NCBI GenBank assembly: GCA_014595895.1
Contig: JABUKB010000004.1
Coordinates: forward strand, 124,001-188,000
Direction: 5' to 3'
Source of the DNA: Lysinibacillus odysseyi
GTDB taxonomy: Bacteria > Bacillota > Bacilli > Bacillales_A > Planococcaceae
DNA: 64,000 nt
In this document: one piece after another, positions 25,321 through 33,959 of the stretch
Layout of the letters: the number at the start of each line of letters is the position of its first letter
Position numbering within the stretch: position 1 is the first letter of the stretch
The notes under the pieces: model-generated
The model's input: only the letters and a program-made list of their open reading frames with translations
The model's database searches: none
Told to the model about the DNA's origin: nothing
Program-made: the position numbers and the translations under genes

Positions 25321-28300
25321 ATGAAACCAATTCGACTAATGATGCGCGCATTTGGACCTTATAAAGACGAGCAGATTATTGATTTTCGTGATTTGAGGGA
25401 ACATCGATTATTTGCTATTTCCGGAAAAACAGGTGCAGGGAAAACAACGATTTTTGATGGCATTGCCTTTGCATTATATGGCAATGGAAGCGGGACAGAC
25501 CGTGAAGATACGAAAGGCCTCCGTAGTCAATTTGCAGATGAACAAATACATACAGCGGTGGAGTTGCTTTTTGAATCGAAGGGGCAGACATATCGCATTT
25601 TTCGCCAGCTAGCTCATAAAAAGGCAGGAAATAAAAGCGAAACGGGAGAAAAGATTGCGCTGTTTGAGGTAGATGCAACAGGGCAGGAAGTACCGGCATG
25701 TAAACCAAAGCTAACGGATATTCGTTTCAAAATAGAAGAAATTTTAGGACTGTCTTACGATCAATTTAACCAAATTGTCATGTTGCCACAGGGAGAGTTC
25801 CGTAAGTTATTGACGTCTGATACGAAAAATAAAGAAAAGATTTTACGTAAAGTATTTAAAACGGAGCGTTATGATCAAATTGCCCAAAAGTTAGAAGATA
25901 AAAAGCGTGTTGCAGAGGATGAGGCAAAATTAGCCCGCAAAATGCGTGATCAGCATATTGAACAAATTGCGGGAGCGCTTCCGAAGCGAGACTCTTTATT
26001 GTTTACACGTCTAGAAGAGCATTCGAATATTTTTCAAATTTTAGAGGCACTGACGGTAGAAAAACAATATTACGAAGAGAAAAAGAAACAAGACGAGGAG
26101 CGTTATCAGGTTGCACAAGGAATTTATCAAAAGAAATATGAGGAAAGTGTAGCGGCTAAGCAACAAAATGAGCAACTACAAGCACTCGAGCAAAAACGTC
26201 AACAATTCGCCCAGCTACAATCCAAGCAGCCATTGTTTGAAGCGATGGCACAGGAATATGAGCAGGCAAACCGTGCAGCCAAACTGCAGCCAATGTATCG
26301 AGCAGTAGAGATAACGACTGCAGAGCTTAAGGAGACGACTGCAAGGCAGCAAGAGGCGACAGAGCAACTCGCAACTGCTAAGCAACACTTGCAGGCAGCG
26401 GAACAGCAATACGAACAGCAGCGCCAATTAGAGGGTACACGTGAAAAGTTGTCTAATGAAATCAATGAGTTACAACAGATAAAGCCACTTTATGAAGAAG
26501 TAGACCAACTAATGCAGCAGCTTCCAAAGCTAAAAAATGCGCTGGAAGCAGCAAAACAACAAGTTCAGCATTGCCAGGAGCAAGGGGAGATACTGAAACA
26601 AAAGCACCAGCAACAGGCTATGGAAATCGAGCAACTAGAACAGCAGGCAGAGAGTTTACCAGATAAACTGCAGCAACTGCAACATCTGAAAGAAACAACG
26701 CAACTGTTTGCGCAGCTAGATGCAATAGCGAAAAGAGAAGTTGAAAGTGCTGCAAAAATCCAGCAAGCAACAGAAAAAATCAGTGAACAACAGGCTTATT
26801 ATGAGGAACAGCAAAAAAAGTGGATTAGTCACAGAGCTTATGAATTAGCTAATCAGCTCGTGCCTGGTACGGCATGCCCGGTATGTGGTAGCTTAGAACA
26901 TCCAAATATTCAGCGATCAGCAGGGCAGGCGGATAAAAAACTGCTAGAACAGGCACAACATGTATTAGAGCAATTGCGTGAGCAAGCATCGGCAGCGAAA
27001 GCGCAACATGAAGTGCTTGTGCAACAACAGCAACAAATGGCAGAGCAGTTGCAGGCGCAGGATATATTACTTGATGAGCGCGCCGATTATGATGAACGCT
27101 ATCTAGCTATGCAGAAGCTAATAACGGACCTAACAGATAAAACGGCACAACTAAAAAAACTAAAGCAAATCCAGCAGCAGCTATTAATGCAGCGTGAACA
27201 AAATGATGAACAGTGGCAAAAAGCGCGTGCGTTAGTAGAACAAGCCCAGCGACAATTATTCGAGAAGCAAACGGTTTTAGATAGTAAGCAACAAGCCATT
27301 CCAGCACATCTACCTACATTAGAGGCTGTTGTAACATTATTAGCACAAAAAGCAGAGCAGTTAGAACAAGGTAAGAAGGCTTTTCAGCAGGCTGAGGCGC
27401 ATTATCAACAGACACAACTACAGGTAGCAAAGCTTTCTCAGACAGTCGCACATCTAGCAGAGCAGCACGAGCAATTAACGAGAAAGCTGGCTCAGGCACA
27501 GCAAGAGTTTGCGCAGGCGATGGAGCAATATGAATTTGAATCCGTTGAGGCATTTTTACAGGCATGTAGGAGTGAACAACAAACCTTACAATTGCAAAAG
27601 CAAGTCCAAGAATTTAGGCAGCAATTACAAACATTACAGCAACTGATTGCAGAGCAAGAAGTTCAGCTTAATGGGAAAGCAATGATTGATATGGAGCAGT
27701 TGGAGCAGGAAGTTTCCATGCACAAGCAGCAGGTCGACGAGGCATTGCTAGAGTGCAATACGACAAACGGCTATGTGAGTAGCTGTCAGGAGTATGCGGA
27801 AAAACTTCAGCAAGCAGCGAGTAAAATAGATGCATTAGAAAAATACTCAGGGGAAATCGTCCAACTTTATAAAGTACTAACTGGGCAAAATGAGGAGTTC
27901 ATTTCCTTTGAACGCTTTATTCAAATTGGATATTTAGAACAAATTACAGAAGCCGCCAATTTACGACTGTATAACTTGTCGGATGGACAGTTTACACTAC
28001 GTTGTTCGGATCGTAAGGAAGGCAATCGCCGTCAAAGTGGCTTAAGCTTAGATGTGCATGATGGCTATACAGGTTTACCGCGCGATGTGAAATCCTTATC
28101 AGGCGGCGAAAAATTCAATGCCTCTTTATGTTTAGCCCTTGGATTAGCGGATGTTATTCAAAGCTTCCAGGGCAATGTGCGAATCGATACCATGTTTATT
28201 GATGAAGGGTTTGGTTCGCTCGATGAAGAATCGCTCATGCGTGCTATTGATATTTTGATTGAACTTCAAAAATCAGGTCGTATTGTCGGTGTGATTTCGC

Positions 28301-28392
28301 ATGTAGAAGAGTTAAAAGCAGCCATGCCAGCTATCATTCAAATTGAAAAACTCAAAACGGGATGCAGTCGGGCGGAAATAGTCGTGAAATAA
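25321..28392 (+). CDS. sbcC: SbcC, Rad50-like ATPase of the SbcCD nuclease
   Basis: 1023 residues. The Walker A motif GKTGAGKTTIFDGI is at the N-terminus. Two long coiled-coil arms meet at a zinc hook CPVCGSLEHP near residue 520, and the C-terminal lobe has the ABC signature SLSGGEKF and Walker B MFIDEGFGSLDEE. The coiled coils are extremely rich in Gln and Glu. It forms the SMC-like clamp that positions SbcD on DNA. Start: ATG 25321 after AAGGGGG. Convergent with a small gene on the minus strand. Confidence 0.96.
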   Translation: MKPIRLMMRAFGPYKDEQIIDFRDLREHRLFAISGKTGAGKTTIFDGIAFALYGNGSGTDREDTKGLRSQFADEQIHTAVELLFESKGQTYRIFRQLAHKKAGNKSETGEKIALFEVDATGQEVPACKPKLTDIRFKIEEILGLSYDQFNQIVMLPQGEFRKLLTSDTKNKEKILRKVFKTERYDQIAQKLEDKKRVAEDEAKLARKMRDQHIEQIAGALPKRDSLLFTRLEEHSNIFQILEALTVEKQYYEEKKKQDEERYQVAQGIYQKKYEESVAAKQQNEQLQALEQKRQQFAQLQSKQPLFEAMAQEYEQANRAAKLQPMYRAVEITTAELKETTARQQEATEQLATAKQHLQAAEQQYEQQRQLEGTREKLSNEINELQQIKPLYEEVDQLMQQLPKLKNALEAAKQQVQHCQEQGEILKQKHQQQAMEIEQLEQQAESLPDKLQQLQHLKETTQLFAQLDAIAKREVESAAKIQQATEKISEQQAYYEEQQKKWISHRAYELANQLVPGTACPVCGSLEHPNIQRSAGQADKKLLEQAQHVLEQLREQASAAKAQHEVLVQQQQQMAEQLQAQDILLDERADYDERYLAMQKLITDLTDKTAQLKKLKQIQQQLLMQREQNDEQWQKARALVEQAQRQLFEKQTVLDSKQQAIPAHLPTLEAVVTLLAQKAEQLEQGKKAFQQAEAHYQQTQLQVAKLSQTVAHLAEQHEQLTRKLAQAQQEFAQAMEQYEFESVEAFLQACRSEQQTLQLQKQVQEFRQQLQTLQQLIAEQEVQLNGKAMIDMEQLEQEVSMHKQQVDEALLECNTTNGYVSSCQEYAEKLQQAASKIDALEKYSGEIVQLYKVLTGQNEEFISFERFIQIGYLEQITEAANLRLYNLSDGQFTLRCSDRKEGNRRQSGLSLDVHDGYTGLPRDVKSLSGGEKFNASLCLALGLADVIQSFQGNVRIDTMFIDEGFGSLDEESLMRAIDILIELQKSGRIVGVISHVEELKAAMPAIIQIEKLKTGCSRAEIVVK

Positions 28393-28393
28393 G

Positions 28394-28428
28394 GAAAAGG
28401 CGTTTGGAAATGAACCAAACGCCTTTTC
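28394..28428. terminator. Bidirectional terminator after sbcC
   Basis: AAAAGGCGTTTGG and CCAAACGCCTTTT form a 13-bp perfect stem, serving sbcC and the convergent 44-residue gene. Confidence 0.88.
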
Positions 28429-28429
28429 G

Positions 28430-28564
28430 CTATTTACGACGTGTTGTTGCTGGTCGTGATGTCGTAGCAGGTCTTGTTTTTTTAGAATCGAGCATTTTTT
28501 TTATAATAGGATACATTACTGGTGCCCATTTTATAGCTGTTTTGACTAAATTTCCGATTTTCAT
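28430..28564 (-). CDS. 44-residue basic membrane-associated protein, unknown
   Basis: ATG 28564 follows a strong site (AAAAGGAG, nine bases upstream). The protein begins MKIGNLVKTAIKWAPVMYPI, one amphipathic or short membrane helix, and ends in a basic, Thr/Pro-rich tail with the repeat RPATT-S-RPATT-RRK. The good ribosome site, tidy terminator and repeat-bearing tail support a real gene. I recognise no family. A longer open frame on the opposite strand over the same bases (28362-28625) lacks a ribosome site and is rejected. Confidence 0.75.
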   Translation of the reverse strand: MKIGNLVKTAIKWAPVMYPIIKKMLDSKKTRPATTSRPATTRRK

Positions 28565-28692
28565 ATTTGTCAGCTCCTTTTATAAACCAAGGCGTGTATC
28601 ATTACTTTACCCAGAGGAGAAATAATTTAAAACATTTAATATTTGCCACGCATTTACGAGGGAAATAGTAAAAAGCTCCAAATTATTTTGAC

Positions 28693-28721
28693 TTGCAAAT
28701 AATAAAAGAGTTGCGTACAAT
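28693..28721 (+). promoter_or_regulatory. Sigma-A promoter of the thiT riboswitch transcript
   Basis: TTGCAA (28693-28698) and TACAAT (28716-28721) with a 17-bp spacer. Transcription would begin just before the TPP aptamer. Confidence 0.6.
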
Positions 28722-28736
28722 AAGGGATAAATTAAG

Positions 28737-28836
28737 ATGTACCACAAGGGGAGCCGAGCATTCGGCTGAGATTGCGCAAATAAGCTGCGCTGACTCTTTG
28801 AACCTGTAAGTTAACACTTGCGTAGGGATGTGGATA
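28737..28836 (+). ncRNA. TPP riboswitch (THI element)
   Basis: The conserved thi-box blocks are all present: GGGGAGCCGA...TCGGCTGAGA, then CTGACTCTTTGAACCTG and GCGTAGGGA, closed by the ACCACA/TGTGG P1 pairing. This aptamer binds thiamine pyrophosphate. With the terminator at 28851 downstream, it should stop transcription of thiT when TPP is plentiful. Confidence 0.95.
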
Positions 28837-28850
28837 GAAAACCGACATAT

Positions 28851-28883
28851 ACGATGTCAGGCTCTGTCCTGGCATCGTTTTTA
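28851..28883 (+). terminator. Riboswitch-controlled terminator
   Basis: ACGATGTCAGG and CCTGGCATCGT form an 11-bp stem with one mismatch, followed by TTTTTATTT, between the TPP aptamer and thiT. Confidence 0.88.
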
Positions 28884-28944
28884 TTTAGATACATATATAA
28901 AAAGGTGCCACTTACCTCTGTACATCTAGGAGGAGGCAAAGGAA

Positions 28945-29499
28945 ATGAAGAATAAGAGATTATTAATGTTTGTAGAAATTGCTGTCTTTGCAGCGATTGG
29001 GCTTGTGCTAGACAAAATAGCGTTTAGTATGCCACAAGGCGGTTCGGTGAGCTTTGTTATGCTGCCGATTGTTATGATGGCGATTCGGTGGGGCCTGCAA
29101 GCAGGATTGACAACAGGGCTGCTAATTGGTGTGCTTCAAATGATGTTCGGTGCCTATATTTTACACTGGGCGCAGGCTTTGCTAGATTATGGTGTGGCCT
29201 TTACACTTGTTGGTTTAGCAGCGGTGATGCGTGGTCCGATTTTAAAGGCATTGGCTAATAAACGCAAAGGAGAAATGGTGGCATGGATTATTGTCGGCAT
29301 TGTGATTGGCGGCTTTGGCCGTTTTGTTGCCCATGCGTTAGCGGGAGCCATCTTTTTTGCGGAATATGCAGGCGACCAAAATCCATGGATTTACACAATC
29401 CTTTATAATGGATCATACATGCTCCCAGCCATAGCTTTAACTGCGGTAGTAGCAAGCTTGTTATTCTCATCGGCACCTCGCTTAGTAAAAACAGCTTAA
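28945..29499 (+). CDS. thiT: Thiamine ECF-transporter S component ThiT (YuaJ)
   Basis: 184 residues with six membrane helices. The sequence follows the ThiT/YuaJ pattern (VEIAVFAAIGLVLDKIAF at the start, RWGLQAGLTTGLLIGVLQ, then LHWAQALLDYGVAFTLVGLA). ThiT captures thiamine and docks with the shared EcfAAT energy-coupling module, whose genes are not in this window. The TPP riboswitch in front of it confirms the substrate. Start: ATG 28945 behind AGGAGGAGG. Confidence 0.94.
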   Translation: MKNKRLLMFVEIAVFAAIGLVLDKIAFSMPQGGSVSFVMLPIVMMAIRWGLQAGLTTGLLIGVLQMMFGAYILHWAQALLDYGVAFTLVGLAAVMRGPILKALANKRKGEMVAWIIVGIVIGGFGRFVAHALAGAIFFAEYAGDQNPWIYTILYNGSYMLPAIALTAVVASLLFSSAPRLVKTA

Positions 29500-29562
29500 A
29501 AATTCGTTTCCTATATATTGTTCCTTTTCGTATGATATAGTTATAAAGGACATTTTAATTAA

Positions 29563-30330
<768 letters not shown>

Positions 30331-30332
30331 TG

Positions 30333-30372
30333 CAAAAACAGCTTAAACCGTTTGGTTTAAGCTGTTTTTTTC
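30333..30372. terminator. Bidirectional terminator
   Basis: AAAACAGCTTAAACC and GGTTTAAGCTGTTTT form a 15-bp stem shared by the convergent map and 30357-31088 genes. It overlaps the latter's last codons. Confidence 0.9.
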
Positions 30373-31088
30373 TTGTTTTTATGAATAAATAAGATGCCTA
30401 CTAGTAAAACACCTATTAGAAAGAAACTGGCAGTCGATACAAATAGTTCATCGAAGCCGTTGTTCACAATAATGCCTAAATATCCCCAAATAATAACAGA
30501 AGGAACAATTACGTCCGCATGATGATAGCGAAGATGCAAGGCAATGGCTGTACAAATTGTGAGCATAATAACTACCCATAACGGACCGCTTAAGCCAAAG
30601 CCGTTCCATTCATAATAAACAGCAGCATAGCTAATGACAACAAATAGCATAAATAACTGCCAGCCAAACCATAAAGCAATGGGAGCGCGTTTCATAAGGG
30701 TCTCGCGTTTCAATGGGTAAGTTACATATAAGATAAATAGTACAATCAGTTGCAGAATTAACATAATAATAGCTGGTATGTACTCTTCGCTATGCCATGT
30801 ATAGAAAAAATTGATATTCAAGAAGCCTGCTGCCAAAATAAAAAGACACTGAAGTCCTGTAAGCGCATGTTCCGTCCCGCGGTCCTTAAAAGCTGTAATA
30901 GCCAAGTAAAGAAAGCCTAAACAAATAATGATGGTAATGATATAGACAAAATTAGCAGGTGCAAATAGGAGAGGGAACCGGTCGATTAATTGGATTGTCG
31001 TGACACCATTAATACCGAACCACAAAGCGGCTATGGAATATCCGGCAACAACGGCTAGAATAATACAGACGGTTAAAATATTACCCAT
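30357..31088 (-). CDS. Polytopic membrane protein, TspO/MBR-like
   Basis: 243 residues with about seven membrane segments and many Trp and Tyr residues. PIALWFGWQLFMLFVVISYAAV resembles the P-x-x-[LI]-[YW]-x-GW core seen in long tryptophan-rich sensory (TspO/MBR) relatives, proteins linked to tetrapyrrole or stress signalling. The similarity is by eye only, so the family call is tentative. Start: ATG 31088 behind AAAGGAG. The 300-bp region upstream is the structured element described separately. Confidence 0.6.
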   Translation of the reverse strand: MGNILTVCIILAVVAGYSIAALWFGINGVTTIQLIDRFPLLFAPANFVYIITIIICLGFLYLAITAFKDRGTEHALTGLQCLFILAAGFLNINFFYTWHSEEYIPAIIMLILQLIVLFILYVTYPLKRETLMKRAPIALWFGWQLFMLFVVISYAAVYYEWNGFGLSGPLWVVIMLTICTAIALHLRYHHADVIVPSVIIWGYLGIIVNNGFDELFVSTASFFLIGVLLVGILFIHKNKKKTA

Positions 31089-31120
31089 ATATTGTACTCC
31101 TTTCGTAAAAGTTAATATAT

Positions 31121-31302
31121 TTACCCCGCATTAACGGGTAGTAATTTATCCGCCTCGAAAGCGTAGCGGCAGATCAAATACCCGTAAAAGCCCGATTGAT
31201 TCGGGTCAACACGATGTTGGTTACACAGGCGTTGCCACAGGACGTGGCGAACTTAGCTTGTGTTCCTTGTTCATCAGTGGAGGGAGGAAAACCCCCACTG
31301 AT
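31121..31302. other. Chain of small hairpins in an intergenic region (structured element)
   Basis: About 180 bp, GC-richer than its surroundings, holding at least six stem-loops in series. ACGGGTA (31134) pairs with TACCCGT (31179) around CCGC/GCGG. CCCGA-TTGAT-TCGGG follows, then CAAC-ACGAT-GTTG, GCCAC-AGGAC-GTGGC, GAAC/GTTC, and ATCAGTGG/CCACTGAT at 31273-31301. No open frame or ribosome site fits. It lies between divergent genes. It may be a dispersed structured repeat or a non-coding RNA; strand unknown. Confidence 0.55.
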
Positions 31303-31395
31303 TGAAGTTTTACTTTATTTTAGAAAAAACAACAAATACCATTTCGCTCCCATATAGTTTACAATGTGATTAATAGATTTAAGGGGAGTGATTGG

Positions 31396-32271
31396 ATGAA
31401 AAAACTAGCAGGTTTAGATTTAACTTTAGCATTGGACAAAAAAGTATATAAGAAAAAACTAAAAGTGCTTCAATATGAAATGTTAAACGCTCAACAGTTT
31501 TTATTCAACAACAAAATTGGGTTAATTTTGGCATTTGAAGGAATGGATGCGGCTGGCAAGGGCGGTGCGATTAAACGTTTGACAGAAAAAATCGACCCTC
31601 GCGGCTATATTGTACATCCTATTTCAGCTCCTCAGCCTCATGAACTACGTTATAATTATATGCATCGTTTCTGGAGAAAACTACCACAACATGGGCAAAT
31701 TGCTATTTTTGACCGCTCTTGGTATGGTCGTGTATTAGTAGAGCGTATCGAAGGATTTGCTAAAAAAGAAGAGTGGAAACGCGCCTATAATGAGATAAAG
31801 AATTTTGAACAATTATTGACAGCTGAAGATTATATTGTAGCAAAGTTTTGGCTGCATATCGATAAAGATGAACAATTAAAACGTTTTGAGGAACGTGCGC
31901 TAGATCCATATAAGTTTTGGAAGTTAACAGATGAAGACTGGCGTAATCGCGAAAGATTTGACGAGTACTTTGTAGCGGCAGACGAGATGATTAAAAAGAC
32001 ACATTCAAAACGTGCGCCTTGGATTTTAATCGAGGGCAACAACAAGCTCCATGCACGTATAAAGGTGCTAGAAGAAACGTTGAAGCACATTGAAGCAGAG
32101 CTAAAGTTGCGCGGCTTGGAATTGCCTAAAATGGCTGAGAAGGAGAAAAAAGCAGAATTACAGTTTGAATTAGTGAATGCCGAAGTAGCGGCTACACAAG
32201 AATACCTAACACCAGAAGAACCATCAACAAATCAAAAAACAGATCAAAGAAAAAAGCATAAAAATCAATAA
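31396..32271 (+). CDS. Polyphosphate kinase 2 family protein
   Basis: 291 residues. Walker A GMDAAGKGGAIKRL (near residues 49-62) and Walker B IAIFDRSWYGRVLVER are the PPK2 hallmarks, with the lid region around KKEEWKRAYNEIKNFE. PPK2 enzymes transfer phosphate from polyphosphate to AMP, ADP or both; the single-domain size fits classes I to III and the nucleotide preference is not decided. The C-terminal 40 residues are polar and variable. Start: ATG 31396 after AAGGGGAG. The GNAT gene follows 38 bp later and may be co-transcribed. Confidence 0.9.
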   Translation: MKKLAGLDLTLALDKKVYKKKLKVLQYEMLNAQQFLFNNKIGLILAFEGMDAAGKGGAIKRLTEKIDPRGYIVHPISAPQPHELRYNYMHRFWRKLPQHGQIAIFDRSWYGRVLVERIEGFAKKEEWKRAYNEIKNFEQLLTAEDYIVAKFWLHIDKDEQLKRFEERALDPYKFWKLTDEDWRNRERFDEYFVAADEMIKKTHSKRAPWILIEGNNKLHARIKVLEETLKHIEAELKLRGLELPKMAEKEKKAELQFELVNAEVAATQEYLTPEEPSTNQKTDQRKKHKNQ

Positions 32272-32309
32272 TATATAACAAAGATTGCTTGCTAATCAAG
32301 GAGAATATA

Positions 32310-32927
32310 GTGAGAAAAATTTCTGAATTATTTCGAAAGAAAGGAAGTCCCAAAGTGATTCTTGAGGGAGAGAAATGTACATTGCGTACGTTTTCAGAAT
32401 CAGAGGCAAAGGCACTGGCGACACTTTTAAAGAATAATAAATATTTTTGGTCTACCTATGAGCCTATTCATCGAGATGAGTTTTATACAGTAGAAGCACA
32501 GCACAAGAAAATTTTAGAAAGCATGGAGATGCTGGCAATGAACCGCGAATACACATTTGGCATTTATGAAAAAGGGAGCGAGCATTTGATCGGTCATATT
32601 GCCCTTTATGCCATCAAAAGAATGCCTTACTCTAGTGGATTTGTTGGCTATTCAATGGATCAGCATTTTGTGGGTCAAGGCATTGCTACTGATGCGGTGA
32701 GAGTAATCCTTGATTTTGCCTTTACAAAAGTGAAGTTACATCGGGTAGAAGCCTATATTACACCGAAAAATATTGCTTCCATTCGCGTAATCGAAAAATC
32801 AGGCTTTCAGCAAGAGGGACTGTTGCGTAAATTACTCTATATTAATGGAGAATGGGTAGATCACTATATGTACGCCATTATTGAAGAAGAATACCGCGAA
32901 AAAAATTGTACTCCAGCTTCACATTGA
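32310..32927 (+). CDS. GNAT-family acetyltransferase (RimJ/RimL-like)
   Basis: 205 residues. The acetyl-CoA-binding core is seen as YSMDQHFVGQGIATDAVRVI (motif A, Q-x-x-G-x-[GA]) and NIASIRVIEKSGFQQEGLLR (motif B), as in RimJ/RimL N-terminal or small-molecule acetyltransferases. The acceptor is unknown. Start: GTG 32310, six bases after AAGGAG. It probably shares a transcript with the PPK2 gene. Confidence 0.86.
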   Translation: MRKISELFRKKGSPKVILEGEKCTLRTFSESEAKALATLLKNNKYFWSTYEPIHRDEFYTVEAQHKKILESMEMLAMNREYTFGIYEKGSEHLIGHIALYAIKRMPYSSGFVGYSMDQHFVGQGIATDAVRVILDFAFTKVKLHRVEAYITPKNIASIRVIEKSGFQQEGLLRKLLYINGEWVDHYMYAIIEEEYREKNCTPASH

Positions 32928-32940
32928 AGATGGAGTACAA
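32906..32940 (-). terminator. Terminator, convergent GNAT and carbonic anhydrase genes
   Basis: TTGTACTCCA and TGGAGTACAA form a perfect 10-bp stem across the end of the GNAT gene. The T-run is on the minus strand, so it mainly serves the carbonic anhydrase transcript. Confidence 0.75.
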
Positions 32941-32950
32941 TATACAAATA

Positions 32951-33526
32951 TTACTTTGCTTGAAGAGTAGTATTGCCATTTTGTACTAAATCTAAACGTC
33001 CTGTATTAGGATCAATAATCAGTCCGTGTACAGGCACAGTTTTAGGCAGAAGTGGGTGTGAGCGAATTAAATCCACACTTTTTAAGACGCTTGTACGAAC
33101 ATCGCCGAATCCGCGTAGCCATGTACGCAAGTCAATGCCGGAATAAGAAACTGTATCGATTGTTTCTTTTTTCACGCCACGCTCGATCATATGACCAATC
33201 ATAATATCAGGGTCTATAGCGCTCATGCCGCAATCATAATGTCCTACTACGTATACTTCATCAGCCTTTAATTCATAAACAGCCACTAAAATACTGCGCA
33301 TAATACCGCCAAATGGATGATTAACGATGGCTCCAGCACTTTTTACGATTTTTACATCGCCGCTGCGTAAATTCATCGCTTTAGGCAATAATTCTACTAG
33401 ACGTGCATCCATACAAGACAATACCACAATGCGCTTGTTAGGCTCTTTCGTTGTCATATAAGGCTCATATTTCTTTTCAGCTACAAATGCTTCGTTATAC
33501 TCAAGAATGGTATTTAATAAAGTCAT
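32951..33526 (-). CDS. Beta-class carbonic anhydrase
   Basis: 191 residues. Zinc ligands Cys38 (LSCMDAR, with the Asp40-Arg42 dyad), His96 and Cys99 (GHYDCG) are all present. It interconverts CO2 and bicarbonate in the cytoplasm, supplying bicarbonate to carboxylases. Length and motif spacing fit the small YtiB/YvdA-type group. Start: ATG 33526 behind GGGAGAG. A single gene. Confidence 0.94.
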   Translation of the reverse strand: MTLLNTILEYNEAFVAEKKYEPYMTTKEPNKRIVVLSCMDARLVELLPKAMNLRSGDVKIVKSAGAIVNHPFGGIMRSILVAVYELKADEVYVVGHYDCGMSAIDPDIMIGHMIERGVKKETIDTVSYSGIDLRTWLRGFGDVRTSVLKSVDLIRSHPLLPKTVPVHGLIIDPNTGRLDLVQNGNTTLQAK

Positions 33527-33645
33527 ACTCTAATCTCTCCCTTCCTTACCTTATTTATTTTAAAGAAAATGTAAGAGAATTCAAATAATAAGTGAGAAAA
33601 TAAAATTAATTATTGTAAAAATCGAGCAAACTTTGCTATGAAATG

Positions 33646-33674
33646 AAAAAACAGCCACATAAATGTGACTGTTT
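33646..33674 (-). terminator. Terminator for the 53-residue membrane protein gene
   Basis: On the minus strand AAACAGTCACAT pairs with ATGTGGCTGTTT, followed by a T-run. Confidence 0.75.
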
Positions 33675-33679
33675 AAAGA

Positions 33680-33841
33680 TTATTTTACTGCATCAGATTT
33701 TGAGTCAATACGAACTGAATCGTGTGAGTCTAAACCAACACGTAAGTAATAGATAAAGAATAATAAAGCAATAAGAACGACGATTGAATATCCAGCTATA
33801 ATTGTATAGTACTCAGACAGAAATGGGTGACGATGATCCAT
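33680..33841 (-). CDS. 53-residue single-pass membrane protein, unknown
   Basis: ATG 33841 follows AAAGGAG. The protein has a short polar N-terminus (MDHRHPFLSE), one membrane helix (YYTIIAGYSIVVLIALLFFI) and a charged 20-residue tail (LDSHDSVRIDSKSDAVK). Ribosome site and terminator both fit. I do not recognise the family. A 12/14 match to the PerR/Fur-type box lies at 33866-33880, 25 bp upstream, but such matches are not rare in DNA this AT-rich. Confidence 0.75.
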   Translation of the reverse strand: MDHRHPFLSEYYTIIAGYSIVVLIALLFFIYYLRVGLDSHDSVRIDSKSDAVK

Positions 33842-33865
33842 TCTAAAAACTCCTTTCTAATATAA

Positions 33866-33880
33866 AAATAATCATTATAA
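33866..33880. promoter_or_regulatory. Weak PerR/Fur-box-like sequence
   Basis: AAATAATCATTATAA matches the PerR consensus TTATAATNATTATAA at 12 of 14 defined positions, and the 7-1-7 Fur box at fewer. It lies between the 53-residue membrane protein gene and its likely promoter region. Confidence 0.25.
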
Positions 33881-33959
33881 TTAATTATACATGAATACGA
33901 TGGAGAGTGGATATAAGAATTTTTGGAAATTCCCAAAATGTGTCTATATTTTGAAGGGG

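Noticed and set aside
26199-27565. Several Cys/Leu-rich antisense frames over sbcC
   Set aside because: They arise from the CAG/CAA-rich coiled-coil codons read in antisense and have no starts with ribosome sites.
28362-28625. 87-codon open frame on the plus strand after sbcC
   Set aside because: It overlaps the sbcC end and the terminator hairpin and lacks a ribosome site. The opposite strand has a shorter gene with a proper start and stop.
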